Below are positions 35,428-43,543 of a stretch of DNA of 64,000 nucleotides, one piece after another. Numbering within the stretch: the stretch's first letter is position 1; each line of letters starts with the position of its first letter. The stretch spans positions 310,961 to 374,960 of the forward strand of contig NZ_LMHZ01000001.1 of assembly GCF_001428545.1 (NCBI RefSeq), given 5' to 3'. Under the pieces are notes generated by a model. The model was not told where the DNA came from. It saw only the letters and a list, made by a program, of their open reading frames with translations, and made no database searches. Origin of the DNA: Noviherbaspirillum sp. Root189 (GTDB taxonomy: Bacteria > Pseudomonadota > Gammaproteobacteria > Burkholderiales > Burkholderiaceae_D). The translations under genes and the position numbers were made by a program.

Positions 35428-37995
35428 ATGGAAATTTCGCGTATCCGCGCACTGCGCGGGCCCAACCTGTGGAGTCGGCATACTTCGATCGAAGCAATCG
35501 TATCGTGCGAAGAGATCGAACGCGACATCGCCAACCTGCCGAAGTTTGAGCCACAGCTGCGTGCACGCTTCCCTGAAATCAAGTTTCTCGAACCGGCCAG
35601 CCCGCTACATCCGTGTTCGCTCGCGCATGCGCTTGAAGCCGCCGCGCTCGGCCTGCAGGCACAGGCCGGATGTCCGGTTACCTTCAGCCGTGCGGTGCAG
35701 ACTGTGGAGCCCGGCATCTACCAGGTGATCTTTGAATACACGGAAGAAGCCGTCGGCCGCCTCGCGCTCGAACTGGCGGAAGCGCTGTGCCGTAGCGCAC
35801 TGGACGATACTCCGTTCGATCTCGAAGGCGCGCTGGCGCGCCTGCGTGAACTGGACGAAGACATCCGCCTCGGCCCGAGCACCGGCGCCATCGTGCAGGC
35901 TGCGGTTGCACGCGGCATCCCTTATCGTCGCCTGACCGAAGGCAGCATGGTCCAGTTTGGCTGGGGAAGCCACCAGCGTCGCATCCAGGCCGCCGAGACC
36001 AGTCGCACCAGCGCGATTGCGGAGTCGATTGCACAGGACAAGGAATTGACCAAGATGCTGCTCAATGCCGCCGGCGTACCGGTGCCGCATGGCCGCTCGG
36101 TAACCGACGCCGAAGACGCGTGGAAAGCCGCCTGCGAAATCGACGGCCCGGTCGTGCTCAAGCCGCGCGACGGCAACCAGGGTAAAGGCGTCGCCGTCAA
36201 CATCCGCACCCGCGAAGAAGTGATCGCCGCATTCAACGTGGCGTATGGCATCAGCACCGACGTCATCGTCGAGCGTTACATCACCGGCCACGATTACCGT
36301 TTGCTGGTGGTCGGCGACCAGCTGGTCGCGGCGGCCCGTCGCGCACCGCCGCAGGTGATCGGCGACGGCAAGCACACCATCGGCCAGCTGATCGATGAAG
36401 TGAACAAGGATCCGCGCCGTGGCGACGGTCATGCGACTTCGCTGACCAAGATCCGCCTCGACGATATCGCCCGCGCGACGTTGACCAAGCAGGGTTATAC
36501 CACCGAAAGCGTGCCGCCCAAGGGCACGCTGGTGGTGTTGCGCAATAACGCCAACCTCAGCACCGGCGGTACTGCTACCGACGTGACCGAGGACGTGCAT
36601 CCCGACATGGCGGCGCGCGCGGTCGAAGCGGCGCAAATGGTCGGTCTTGATATCTGCGGCGTTGACGTCGTGTGCGAAAGCGTGCTCAAGCCGCTCGAAG
36701 AGCAGGGCGGCGGCATTGTCGAAGTCAATGCGGCGCCCGGACTGCGCATGCACCTGCAGCCCTCGTTCGGCAAAGGTCGCCCGGTCGGCGAAGCCATCAT
36801 CTCCACGATGTTCAGGGAAGGCGATGACGGCCGCATTCCGGTGGTGGCCGTCGCCGGGACCAACGGCAAGACCACGACGGTCAAGCTGACCGCGCACATC
36901 CTCACCACCAACCGCTATCGCGTCGGCGTGACCGGCACCGATGGCGTCTATATCAGCGGCCAGCGCATCGACACCGGCGACTGCAGCGGACCGCGCAGTG
37001 CGCGCAACGTGCTGATGCATCCCGATGTCGATGCCGCGGTGTTTGAAACAGCCCGCGGCGGCGTGCTGCGCGAAGGCCTCGGCTTCGACCGCTGCAATGT
37101 CGCGGTCGTCACCAATATCGGCGAAGGCGACCACCTCGGTCTCAACTTCATTACGACTGTCGAAGACCTCGCCGTCGTCAAGCGCGTCATCGTGCAAAAC
37201 GTCGCCCCCACCGGCACTGCGGTGTTGAACGCGGCCGATCCGATGGTGGCCAACATGGCAGCGGTATGCCCGGGATCGATCACCTTCTTCGCCAAGGATG
37301 TGCATCATCCGGTGATGACCGCGCATCGGGCGCAGGGGCGCCGTGTCCTGTTCGTCGAAAATAATGCGATCGTTGCCGCCGAAGGCAAACGCGTCCACAA
37401 GATTGCACTGAGCGACATTCCGCTAACCGCCAATGGCACCATCGGCTTTCAGGTCGAGAACGCGATGGCGGCGATCGGTGCGGCATGGGGACTTGGCATC
37501 GACTGGAAAGTCATCGAGGCCGGCCTCAAGTCCTTTGTCAGTGATGCGCAGAGTGCGCCCGGACGCTTCAATCTGTTTTCCTACAAAGGGGCAACGCTGA
37601 TCGCTGACTATGGCCATAACCCGGATGCGATCCAGGCGCTGGTCAATGCCATCGATACCATGCCGGCCAAGAAGCGCTCGGTCGTCATCAGTGGCGCCGG
37701 CGACCGGCGTGACATCGATATCCGTCGCCAGACGGAAATTCTGGGCGACGCCTTCGACAGCGTGGTGCTGTACGAAGACCAGTGCCAGCGCGGACGGGAA
37801 GATGGCGAGGTGATCAAGCTGCTGCGTGACGGACTGGTCAACGCCAAGCGTGCCAAGGAAGTGCGGGAAATCCGCGGCGAATTCGTTGCCATCGACACCG
37901 CACTGGAAAGCCTGTCGGAAGGCGATCTCTGCCTGATCCTGATTGACCAGGTGGACGAAGCGCTTGCCTATATCGGAAAACGCGCTACTGCCTGA
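35428..37995 (+). CDS. cphA: Cyanophycin synthetase
   Basis: The start at MEISRIRALRGPNLW (35428) has AAGGA eight bases upstream; the frame opens at 35383. The 855-residue enzyme is complete: N-domain, ATP-grasp domain (KPRDGNQGKGVAV; EVNAAPGLRMHL) and a full Mur ligase-like domain with P-loop AGTNGKTTT (about residues 476-484) and C-lobe segment ADYGHNPDAIQAL (about residue 726). It builds the storage polymer multi-L-arginyl-poly-L-aspartate by adding Asp to the backbone at one ATP site and Arg to its side chain at the other. It follows cphA' by 141 bases. No cyanophycinase or isoaspartyl dipeptidase gene lies in the window. A long hairpin follows the stop. Confidence 0.94.
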   Translation: MEISRIRALRGPNLWSRHTSIEAIVSCEEIERDIANLPKFEPQLRARFPEIKFLEPASPLHPCSLAHALEAAALGLQAQAGCPVTFSRAVQTVEPGIYQVIFEYTEEAVGRLALELAEALCRSALDDTPFDLEGALARLRELDEDIRLGPSTGAIVQAAVARGIPYRRLTEGSMVQFGWGSHQRRIQAAETSRTSAIAESIAQDKELTKMLLNAAGVPVPHGRSVTDAEDAWKAACEIDGPVVLKPRDGNQGKGVAVNIRTREEVIAAFNVAYGISTDVIVERYITGHDYRLLVVGDQLVAAARRAPPQVIGDGKHTIGQLIDEVNKDPRRGDGHATSLTKIRLDDIARATLTKQGYTTESVPPKGTLVVLRNNANLSTGGTATDVTEDVHPDMAARAVEAAQMVGLDICGVDVVCESVLKPLEEQGGGIVEVNAAPGLRMHLQPSFGKGRPVGEAIISTMFREGDDGRIPVVAVAGTNGKTTTVKLTAHILTTNRYRVGVTGTDGVYISGQRIDTGDCSGPRSARNVLMHPDVDAAVFETARGGVLREGLGFDRCNVAVVTNIGEGDHLGLNFITTVEDLAVVKRVIVQNVAPTGTAVLNAADPMVANMAAVCPGSITFFAKDVHHPVMTAHRAQGRRVLFVENNAIVAAEGKRVHKIALSDIPLTANGTIGFQVENAMAAIGAAWGLGIDWKVIEAGLKSFVSDAQSAPGRFNLFSYKGATLIADYGHNPDAIQALVNAIDTMPAKKRSVVISGAGDRRDIDIRRQTEILGDAFDSVVLYEDQCQRGREDGEVIKLLRDGLVNAKRAKEVREIRGEFVAIDTALESLSEGDLCLILIDQVDEALAYIGKRATA

Positions 37996-38028
37996 GTAGT
38001 CACGTAAGTTGGCTTTGTAAGAAGCTTC

Positions 38029-38073
38029 AGCGCCGTTGCGATGTCCGCACAGCACGGATATCGCAACGGCGCT
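38029..38073. terminator. Long perfect hairpin between convergent cphA and sugar dehydrogenase genes
   Basis: Arms 38029-38047 and 38055-38073 are 19 bases each and pair completely apart from one G-U, around a 7-base loop. Only a short U-rich tail follows on the plus strand (TATCTTT). It lies 34 bases past the cphA stop and 38 bases past the stop of the opposing gene, so it probably terminates or protects both messages. Confidence 0.8.
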
Positions 38074-38110
38074 TATCTTTAGAGAGCTTTCGTCCAGGGT
38101 TCTTTTCCCC

Positions 38111-39238
38111 TCAGGGCGCCGGCTGCAGCCGGATCAGCTGGCCATTGTCATGATCGGTCAGCACATACAGCAAACCATCCGGCCCTTCGCGCACATCGCG
38201 GATGCGCTGCTTCACATCCTGCAACAGCTTTTCTTCCTTCACCACCTTGTCGCCCTGCAGCACCAGCCGCGCGAGGTACTGGAACTTGAGCGCACCGACG
38301 AAAAGGTTGCCCTGCCATTCCTTGCCATAGCGGTCGCTGCGCAGGAAAGCCATACCGGATGGGGCGATAGAGGGATTCCAGTAATACACCGGTTGCTCCA
38401 TGCCTTCCTTCTCGGTCAAACCTTCACCGATCTTGCCGCCACCGTAGTCGAGCCCCCAACTGATGACGGGCCAGCCATAATTCTTGCCGGCTTCGGGACG
38501 GTTGACTTCATCCCCGCCTTGCGCGGCATGTTCATGGATCCAGAGCCGGCCATCCGGGCCGAGTGCCGCGCCTTGTGAATTGCGATGACCGTAACTCCAT
38601 ATCTCGGGCAATGCCCCTGCCTTGCCGACAAAGGGATTCGTTTTCGGCACTGAACCATCCTTGTTGATGCGCACTACCTTGCCGTGATGGTTGTCCAGTG
38701 TTTGCGCATCGTCCTTGCGCTTGTAGCGGTCGCCCAGCGTCAGGAAAAGCGTGCCGTCCTTCGCTTCGACGATACGGCAGCCGAAATGCGCATCGCTTCG
38801 CGTTTTCGGCTTCTGGCTGAACACCACCTTTACCTGCTCCAGTTTTTTTCCGTCATCGGACAGGCGTGCCGATGCGAGTGCGGTCGAGTTGCCACCGCCG
38901 GATTTGGCCGGCTCCGCATAGCAGAAATAGATGATGCGATTTTGCGAAAAACCGCTGTCGGTCTGCACATCGAGCAAGCCGCCCTGACCGCCGACATCGA
39001 CCTCGGGAAGGCCCGCTATGGGCGGACCGGCCTTGCCATTGGACTCGATCAGGCGCATTCGGCCCGGGCGTTCGGTGACCAGCATGCGTCCCTGGCCAAT
39101 GAACGCCAGTCCCCAGGGATGTTCAAGCTTGTCGGTCAGTACTTCAGCCTTGACACCGGCAGCGTGTGCACCGGTAAGGCAAGACAACAGGAATGCGCCG
39201 GCCAACAACCATGGCCGGGCATTACGTCGGTTCGGCAT
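38111..39238 (-). CDS. PQQ-dependent aldose sugar dehydrogenase-like protein (YliI/Asd family)
   Basis: This 375-residue protein has a signal peptide ending near GAHAA and a six-bladed beta-propeller of the soluble glucose/sorbosone dehydrogenase type. Diagnostic segments are LEHPWGLAFIGQGRMLVTERPGR (in parts), LPEVDVGGQGGLLDV, SDAHFGCRI, LTLGDRY, IWSYGHRNSQG and GKNYGWPVISWG. These hold PQQ and the catalytic His and Arg in family members, which oxidise aldoses in the periplasm. It has a good GGGGAG SD. No PQQ biosynthesis genes are in the window, so cofactor supply is unknown. It converges with cphA. Confidence 0.87.
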   Translation of the reverse strand: MPNRRNARPWLLAGAFLLSCLTGAHAAGVKAEVLTDKLEHPWGLAFIGQGRMLVTERPGRMRLIESNGKAGPPIAGLPEVDVGGQGGLLDVQTDSGFSQNRIIYFCYAEPAKSGGGNSTALASARLSDDGKKLEQVKVVFSQKPKTRSDAHFGCRIVEAKDGTLFLTLGDRYKRKDDAQTLDNHHGKVVRINKDGSVPKTNPFVGKAGALPEIWSYGHRNSQGAALGPDGRLWIHEHAAQGGDEVNRPEAGKNYGWPVISWGLDYGGGKIGEGLTEKEGMEQPVYYWNPSIAPSGMAFLRSDRYGKEWQGNLFVGALKFQYLARLVLQGDKVVKEEKLLQDVKQRIRDVREGPDGLLYVLTDHDNGQLIRLQPAP

Positions 39239-39349
39239 GATGAAACTCCCCTTGTACAGTCGGCTCGGTCGGTGCAGTCAATGCGGCGTACCGATGCGAT
39301 ATGCGGAGCAAGGCGAAAGAGGTCAAGGCCATGTACCCGCACATCGACA

Positions 39350-39646
39350 TTATCTGGATTTCTTATCCTGGGATTTTTCCGCATTTTTTCGATCCACCCC
39401 CGGCGTGGCATCGTCCATTTTTGGATCGACTTGCTTCGGCGGCGTCACTACCGCCTCTGGATCCGTCTTGGGCGGCACTACCACCATACCGGAATTCGAC
39501 GGCGCCTTCATTGATTTGTCCGGTGATGTGCTCATGCCCGGATCAGCCGGTGTCGGGATTGAGGGATTAGTCCGCCCCGTGCCGGTCTGGGCGAAGGATG
39601 CCGCCGATGCCAGGGCGGCGACCACTGCAACAAGCATGGTTTTCAT
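39350..39646 (-). CDS. Small secreted Pro/Lys-rich protein, function unknown
   Basis: The start is at MKTMLVAVVAALASAASFA (39646), because AAGGAG stands nine bases ahead of it and would abut the alternative ATG at 39655. The 98-residue product has a signal peptide cleaved after SFA and then a hydrophilic, disordered-looking chain rich in Pro, Thr, Asp and Lys (PSIPTPADPGMSTSPDKS, KTDPEAVVTPPKQVDPK). No domain is recognised. Similar short secreted proteins are common in Burkholderiales. The signal peptide and SD support it as a real gene; its role is unknown. Confidence 0.65.
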   Translation of the reverse strand: MKTMLVAVVAALASAASFAQTGTGRTNPSIPTPADPGMSTSPDKSMKAPSNSGMVVVPPKTDPEAVVTPPKQVDPKMDDATPGVDRKNAEKSQDKKSR

Positions 39647-39736
39647 CGATGACATCTCCTTGAGCGTGGATGGTGGGCGGATTGTCCGGTGGCCGTAGTG
39701 ACCATGTTGACTCTGCCTGCCCCGATTACCACCAGA

Positions 39737-40267
39737 TTAAGCTTGCTTTCCGGATTGCTCCTGCGTTGCATTGAGCGGCGCAGCGGCGGCGGTTTCGTCA
39801 GTGACGCCTTCGCGCGGTTCGCCCTGCGCAGTCATTTCCTGTTGCAGGGCGAGCATTTCGCGGCCGAGTTCTTCGCGCTTGTCGCCATCAATCATCCTCA
39901 GCACTGCGGGAAAAAGCTTTTCCTCTTCTTCCTCGTGATGGTGTTCCGTCTGCTCCTTCAGCACCTTGAATTTGGCCTCGAACTCCTTCTCGCCCGGATC
40001 CATTTCCAGCAGGTCCGCCAGCAGGCGTTTCAATGAAAGATGCTCTTCCAGCGCCTCCAGCAGATCATCCTCGGTGCGCGCCGCATTGACCGCCGGATAG
40101 AAAATCTCTTCCTCGGACTTGATATGGACTGTCAGCTTATCCGCCGCTTTGGCAAACAGCGATTGCCTGTTTGTATCATCGCTTTCCTTGACCTGCTTGA
40201 GCAGTTCTTCCATTTCCCTGTGCTGGGCGGTCAGCATTCTTACTGCATCAGTTTGTCGTTCGATCAT
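39737..40267 (-). CDS. Hemerythrin HHE domain protein
   Basis: The start is placed at MIERQTDAVRML (40267), with GGAG nine bases upstream; the frame opens at 40372. The 176-residue protein is a four-helix hemerythrin-like domain. Iron-ligand candidates are in LTAQHREMEELL, TVHIKSEEEIFYP (H-x3-E), LEEHLSLKRLL and the block EQTEHHHEEEEEKLFP. Such proteins bind oxygen or nitric oxide, or help repair iron-sulfur clusters. The C-terminal 40 residues are Ala/Glu/Gln-rich and disordered-looking. Divergent from the EamA transporter gene. Regulation is not visible. Confidence 0.87.
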   Translation of the reverse strand: MIERQTDAVRMLTAQHREMEELLKQVKESDDTNRQSLFAKAADKLTVHIKSEEEIFYPAVNAARTEDDLLEALEEHLSLKRLLADLLEMDPGEKEFEAKFKVLKEQTEHHHEEEEEKLFPAVLRMIDGDKREELGREMLALQQEMTAQGEPREGVTDETAAAAPLNATQEQSGKQA

Positions 40268-40447
40268 GCTCTGGCGCTCCAAAAATGTTTTTTCAACAAG
40301 GTTAGAGACCAAGGGCATCAACTGGTTCAGGAGCTGGCCGGAAGGAACGTGACGGTGCGCAAACATGCGCAAACATAATGGCTCAACGCAAAAATCTTGC
40401 CCCGCTTAAAATGTGTGCTCTACATTGGCATTGGATAAGGAAACAGC

Positions 40448-41341
40448 ATGACTGAACGCAAACCGCTCGACACCTTCGCGATCATGGTGATGCTGGCGCT
40501 CTGCGTGCTCTGGGGTATGCAACAGGTAGCCGTCAAAGTAGCGGCGCCGGATATGGGGCCAGTCATGCAGATTGGTGTGCGTTCGGTGATCGCAGCGTTG
40601 ATGGTCGCCGCCCTGATGCTGGTGCGCCGCGACAAGCTGTCGTTCAAGGACGGCACGCTGCTTCCAGGCATCGGCGCCGGCGTGCTTTTCGCTACGGAAT
40701 TCCTTTGCGTTGCGCTGGGCTTGCAGTACACCACCGCATCGCATATGTCAGTCTTTCTCTATACCGCACCGATCTTCACCGTGCTCGGCCTGCACTGGTC
40801 GATCGCCGGCGAGCGCCTGGCGCCGATGCAATGGGCCGGTGTGCTGGCGGCGTTTGCCGGAATCGCAGTGGCTTTTTCCAACGGCTTCGTCGCGCAGGGA
40901 CGTGACTGGTGGCATGTACTGATCGGCGACGCGCTCGGCGTGCTGGGCGGCATATTCTGGGCGGCGACCACGGTGCTGATCCGTCGTTCGGCCTTATCCG
41001 AGGCGCCGGCGGCTACTACGCTGTTGTATCAGCTGGGCAGCTGCGGCGTCATCCTCGTCGTGATTGGGTTGGCAGTCGGACAGGGCACCGGCATTACGCT
41101 GACCGGCACGGTGCTCGGCAGCCTGTTTTTCCAGGCAGTGATCGTGGCCTTCCTCAGCTACCTGGTGTGGTTCTGGATGTTGCGAAAATATCTGGCGTCA
41201 CGCCTGTCGGTCTTTGCCTTCCTCACGCCCTTGTTCGGCGTTGGTTTCGGCATGTTGTTTTTACATGATCCTATCGACCTGCGCTTTGCTGTCGGCGCGG
41301 TGCTGGTGATGCTGGGTGTCGTGATGGTCAACATGCGATAG
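40448..41341 (+). CDS. EamA/DMT-superfamily inner-membrane transporter
   Basis: This 297-residue protein has ten hydrophobic segments arranged as two EamA repeats (the first begins with MVMLALCVLWGMQQVAVKVA; the second with GDALGVLGGIFWAATTVLIRRS). EamA members export amino acids, nucleotides or metabolites in exchange for protons; the substrate here is unknown. AAGGA lies eight bases before the ATG. It is not in an obvious operon. The first TM helix retains the conserved WG motif of RhaT/EamA proteins. Confidence 0.87.
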   Translation: MTERKPLDTFAIMVMLALCVLWGMQQVAVKVAAPDMGPVMQIGVRSVIAALMVAALMLVRRDKLSFKDGTLLPGIGAGVLFATEFLCVALGLQYTTASHMSVFLYTAPIFTVLGLHWSIAGERLAPMQWAGVLAAFAGIAVAFSNGFVAQGRDWWHVLIGDALGVLGGIFWAATTVLIRRSALSEAPAATTLLYQLGSCGVILVVIGLAVGQGTGITLTGTVLGSLFFQAVIVAFLSYLVWFWMLRKYLASRLSVFAFLTPLFGVGFGMLFLHDPIDLRFAVGAVLVMLGVVMVNMR

Positions 41342-41469
41342 TGTTAAGTGCAAGTTGGCCCTGTGGCTACATGCATCGCCGTGGTTGAAAATTCCTATGG
41401 CACTTTTGCTGCGATGTGGAACCTAAGTTGACTGGCGCGATGTGCGCCTTGCCTGATAGGAGCTTTGCC

Positions 41470-41790
41470 ATGTTCTTCCGTTTGGGACGACTGTTCCGCA
41501 CCGTCGGTCGTGAAATCATTGTCCTATGGTACGCCTGCCGCAACCCGGCAACGCCCTTGCCTCTGAAGATTGGAGCCCTGTTGCTGGGCTTGTACGTGAT
41601 CAGTCCGATAGACATGGTGCCCGACTGGCTTGCCTTTCTTGGCTGGGCCGATGATGTGACCTTGCTTGCACTCGGCATTCCCGCGTTGCTGCGCCTGGTC
41701 CCGGTCCATGCATTGCAACAGGCGCATGTCGCCGCCGATCGCCTGATGTCGCGCGTGTCGCCATTGCGTTCCAGAGGCCGGCAGCAATAA
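41470..41790 (+). CDS. YkvA-like DUF1232 small membrane protein
   Basis: The start is at MFFRLGRLFRTVG (41470), with AGGAG eight bases upstream; the frame opens at 41416. The 106-residue protein has the DUF1232 signature KIGALLLGLYVISPIDMVPDWLAFLGWADDVTLL (quoted in parts: LYVISPIDMVPDW and GWADD), a hydrophobic helical hairpin with conserved Asp-Pro-Asp positions. The function of DUF1232 is not established. It is followed by a strong hairpin shared with the opposing gene. Confidence 0.83.
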   Translation: MFFRLGRLFRTVGREIIVLWYACRNPATPLPLKIGALLLGLYVISPIDMVPDWLAFLGWADDVTLLALGIPALLRLVPVHALQQAHVAADRLMSRVSPLRSRGRQQ

Positions 41791-41830
41791 CGGCAATTCG
41801 TCACGCAATATTGAAGAAATAACTACGCAA

Positions 41831-41872
41831 TAAAAAAACGGCGCGAAGAGCTTTGCAGGCTCTTCGCGCCGT
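41831..41872 (-). terminator. Intrinsic terminator of the metal-dependent hydrolase gene
   Basis: Perfect 14-bp arms, ACGGCGCGAAGAGC (41838-41851) and its complement (41859-41872), enclose TTTGCAG. On the minus strand a run of about seven U follows. It lies 58 bases past the stop at 41930 and may also stop transcription from the opposing DUF1232 gene. Confidence 0.9.
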
Positions 41873-41929
41873 TGTCTTATCCGGCTCCGCCGACATCTGC
41901 TTAGGTGCGCTTATTTCGCTTATGCGGTC

Positions 41930-42748
41930 TTATGCCCCGACCGGCGTGTAAGCGTTCATGTTGTCTTCCAGCCAGCGACGCGACAGGTCACTTTCCTGCT
42001 GCGACGGATGAAAGTCGGGGCGCAGGTATTCGCGCCACGGACGATAGCTCTGGCGGACCAGTCCGCGCTTGCCAAACAGGTAGCTTGCCGCGCTCTTCCA
42101 GGTGCGCCATTTCCATAGCGTGCCGTCATGCCGCAGGTTGTTGATCGTCTGCCGCAATGTATCTCCGAGGAAGATCAATGTCACGCGGCGGAACCAGGTG
42201 ATCCGCCATTCATGCGTGCCGCCCAGCGCCTGGTAAAGATCGAACGCCGTGCTCTTGTGCTCGGACTCTTCCGCGCTGTGCCAGAGCCACATGGTCTTTA
42301 GGCGTGCTTCGCTGCCATCGAGCCAGTCATGATTCTGCAGCATCCATTCGGCGAAGATCGCGGTGAAGTGCTCATTGGCGGCGGTGATCGCCAGCCAGTG
42401 ACGCGCATCGGCGCCTTCGAGCAGCTTTAGCCGCTTTTGCGCACGTGGCGCCCAGTCATTGACCAGTCCCTGCTTATCCAGGTGGGCATTGAACAGCGCA
42501 TGGACCCGGCGGTGCGTGGCTTCCTGACCGACAAAGCCTTGCACCTCCGCCTTGAAGCGTTGCTGCTGTTCGGGTGGCAGCGCCTTGAAGCCGTTGCGAA
42601 CAGAATCAATAAAAAACTGTTCGCCCACCGGGAAGCTCATCGACAAAGCATTGAACAATGCCGAGCGAAAGGCATCGCCGCCGCACCAGTGGCGGTCAAA
42701 AGGCGTCTCCAGATCAATCAATAGCCGACGCACAACAAGATCGGTCAT
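41930..42748 (-). CDS. Metal-dependent hydrolase of the Pfam PF10118 type
   Basis: The start at MTDLVVRRLLIDLE (42748) has GGAG nine bases upstream; the TTG at 42754 is unlikely. The 272-residue protein carries spaced Glu and His motifs resembling a diiron helical bundle: FVGQEATHRRVH, TAANEHFTAIFAEW and HSAEESEHKSTAFDLY, i.e. repeated E-x2-H patterns. The family name says 'predicted metal-dependent hydrolase', but biochemical proof is scarce and the motif layout also fits a ferritin-like oxygenase. It diverges from a TetR gene, and two identical-core operators sit in the spacer, so it is very probably the TetR target. Confidence 0.82.
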   Translation of the reverse strand: MTDLVVRRLLIDLETPFDRHWCGGDAFRSALFNALSMSFPVGEQFFIDSVRNGFKALPPEQQQRFKAEVQGFVGQEATHRRVHALFNAHLDKQGLVNDWAPRAQKRLKLLEGADARHWLAITAANEHFTAIFAEWMLQNHDWLDGSEARLKTMWLWHSAEESEHKSTAFDLYQALGGTHEWRITWFRRVTLIFLGDTLRQTINNLRHDGTLWKWRTWKSAASYLFGKRGLVRQSYRPWREYLRPDFHPSQQESDLSRRWLEDNMNAYTPVGA

Positions 42749-42780
42749 CTGCAATGCTCCATCGAAAAATTATGCGGGTT

Positions 42781-42796
42781 GGTACCCTTAAGTACC
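42781..42796. promoter_or_regulatory. TetR operator candidate, copy 1
   Basis: GGTAC-CCTTAA-GTACC: perfect 5-bp inverted arms around six bases, preceded by TT. It lies 33 bases upstream of the metal-dependent hydrolase start. Confidence 0.72.
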
Positions 42797-42822
42797 GGTA
42801 GCATATGGTGGTGCCGGCTATT

Positions 42823-42838
42823 GGTACTGTCAAGTACC
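42823..42838. promoter_or_regulatory. TetR operator candidate, copy 2
   Basis: GGTAC-TGTCAA-GTACC: same arms and spacing as copy 1, again preceded by TT, with its start 42 bases (four helical turns) from the first. It lies 34 bases upstream of the TetR start at 42872, so it would allow autorepression. Confidence 0.72.
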
Positions 42839-42871
42839 AGCTTTAGAAAAGAAAGTCTAAAAAACGAAAAG

Positions 42872-43477
42872 ATGACGCAAATTCCGAAAACACCTGATCC
42901 GGCTGTTGCTCACCGTCACCGCCTGCTGGAAGGCATGGCGCAAGCTGTTGCGGCCAAGGGCTACGCCGAGACCACCATTTCCGATATCGTGCGCGAAGCG
43001 TCCGTTTCGCGCCGCACTTTTTACGAATATTTCAACACCAAAGCCGATTGCCTGATCGCCCTGTACACCGCAGCCAGTCACAACGCGCTTGACGTACTGC
43101 GCAATGCTATCGATCCTGCTCGTCCATGGCAGGCACAAGTGGAAACGGCAATCCATGCCTATCTTGGCTGTCTCGCACAAAACCCGGTACTGATGCGTAC
43201 GCTATTTATCGAGATCCTCGGACTCGGTGCCGAAGGACTTGCCGCCCGACGCAGGGTCAACAATGAAATCGCGAGTTTCATGCTCAAGGTCATCAACGCC
43301 GAGCAGGTTGGCAAGCCGGGTGACACGGCACTAACGGCCGACATGGCCATGACCGTAGTTGGCGGTATCAATGAACTGGTGTTGCAGGCCATAGAACAGG
43401 ATAGTGCCGCCGACGTTGCCAAGCTGGCCGAACCGGCGATCCGCCTGGTCAAGGCGGTCACCCGGGATGTCGTCTGA
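42872..43477 (+). CDS. TetR/AcrR-family regulator (partner of the metal-dependent hydrolase)
   Basis: The start is set at MTQIPKTPDPAVAHRHRLLEG (42872) because the preceding frame from 42779 would cover both operators. No strong SD is visible. The 201-residue protein has a TetR HTH at residues about 18-60 (ETTISDIVREASVSRRTFYEYF) and an alpha-helical C-terminal domain. It diverges from the PF10118 hydrolase gene and is expected to bind the two GGTAC-N6-GTACC sites in the spacer. The likely effector is a lipid or hydrophobic compound, by analogy with other TetR-PF10118 pairs; this is inference. Confidence 0.87.
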   Translation: MTQIPKTPDPAVAHRHRLLEGMAQAVAAKGYAETTISDIVREASVSRRTFYEYFNTKADCLIALYTAASHNALDVLRNAIDPARPWQAQVETAIHAYLGCLAQNPVLMRTLFIEILGLGAEGLAARRRVNNEIASFMLKVINAEQVGKPGDTALTADMAMTVVGGINELVLQAIEQDSAADVAKLAEPAIRLVKAVTRDVV

Positions 43478-43543
43478 GGACGCTTGCCCGCCGGCGACCC
43501 CATCACCCGGTCGCGGCCTGATGGCAGTCGCGGCATTTGCTGT

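Noticed and set aside
35605-37398. Long minus-strand open frame (597 codons) across cphA
   Set aside because: It lies wholly antisense to a complete cyanophycin synthetase with all motifs. The frame is a codon-bias mirror and has no recognisable domain.
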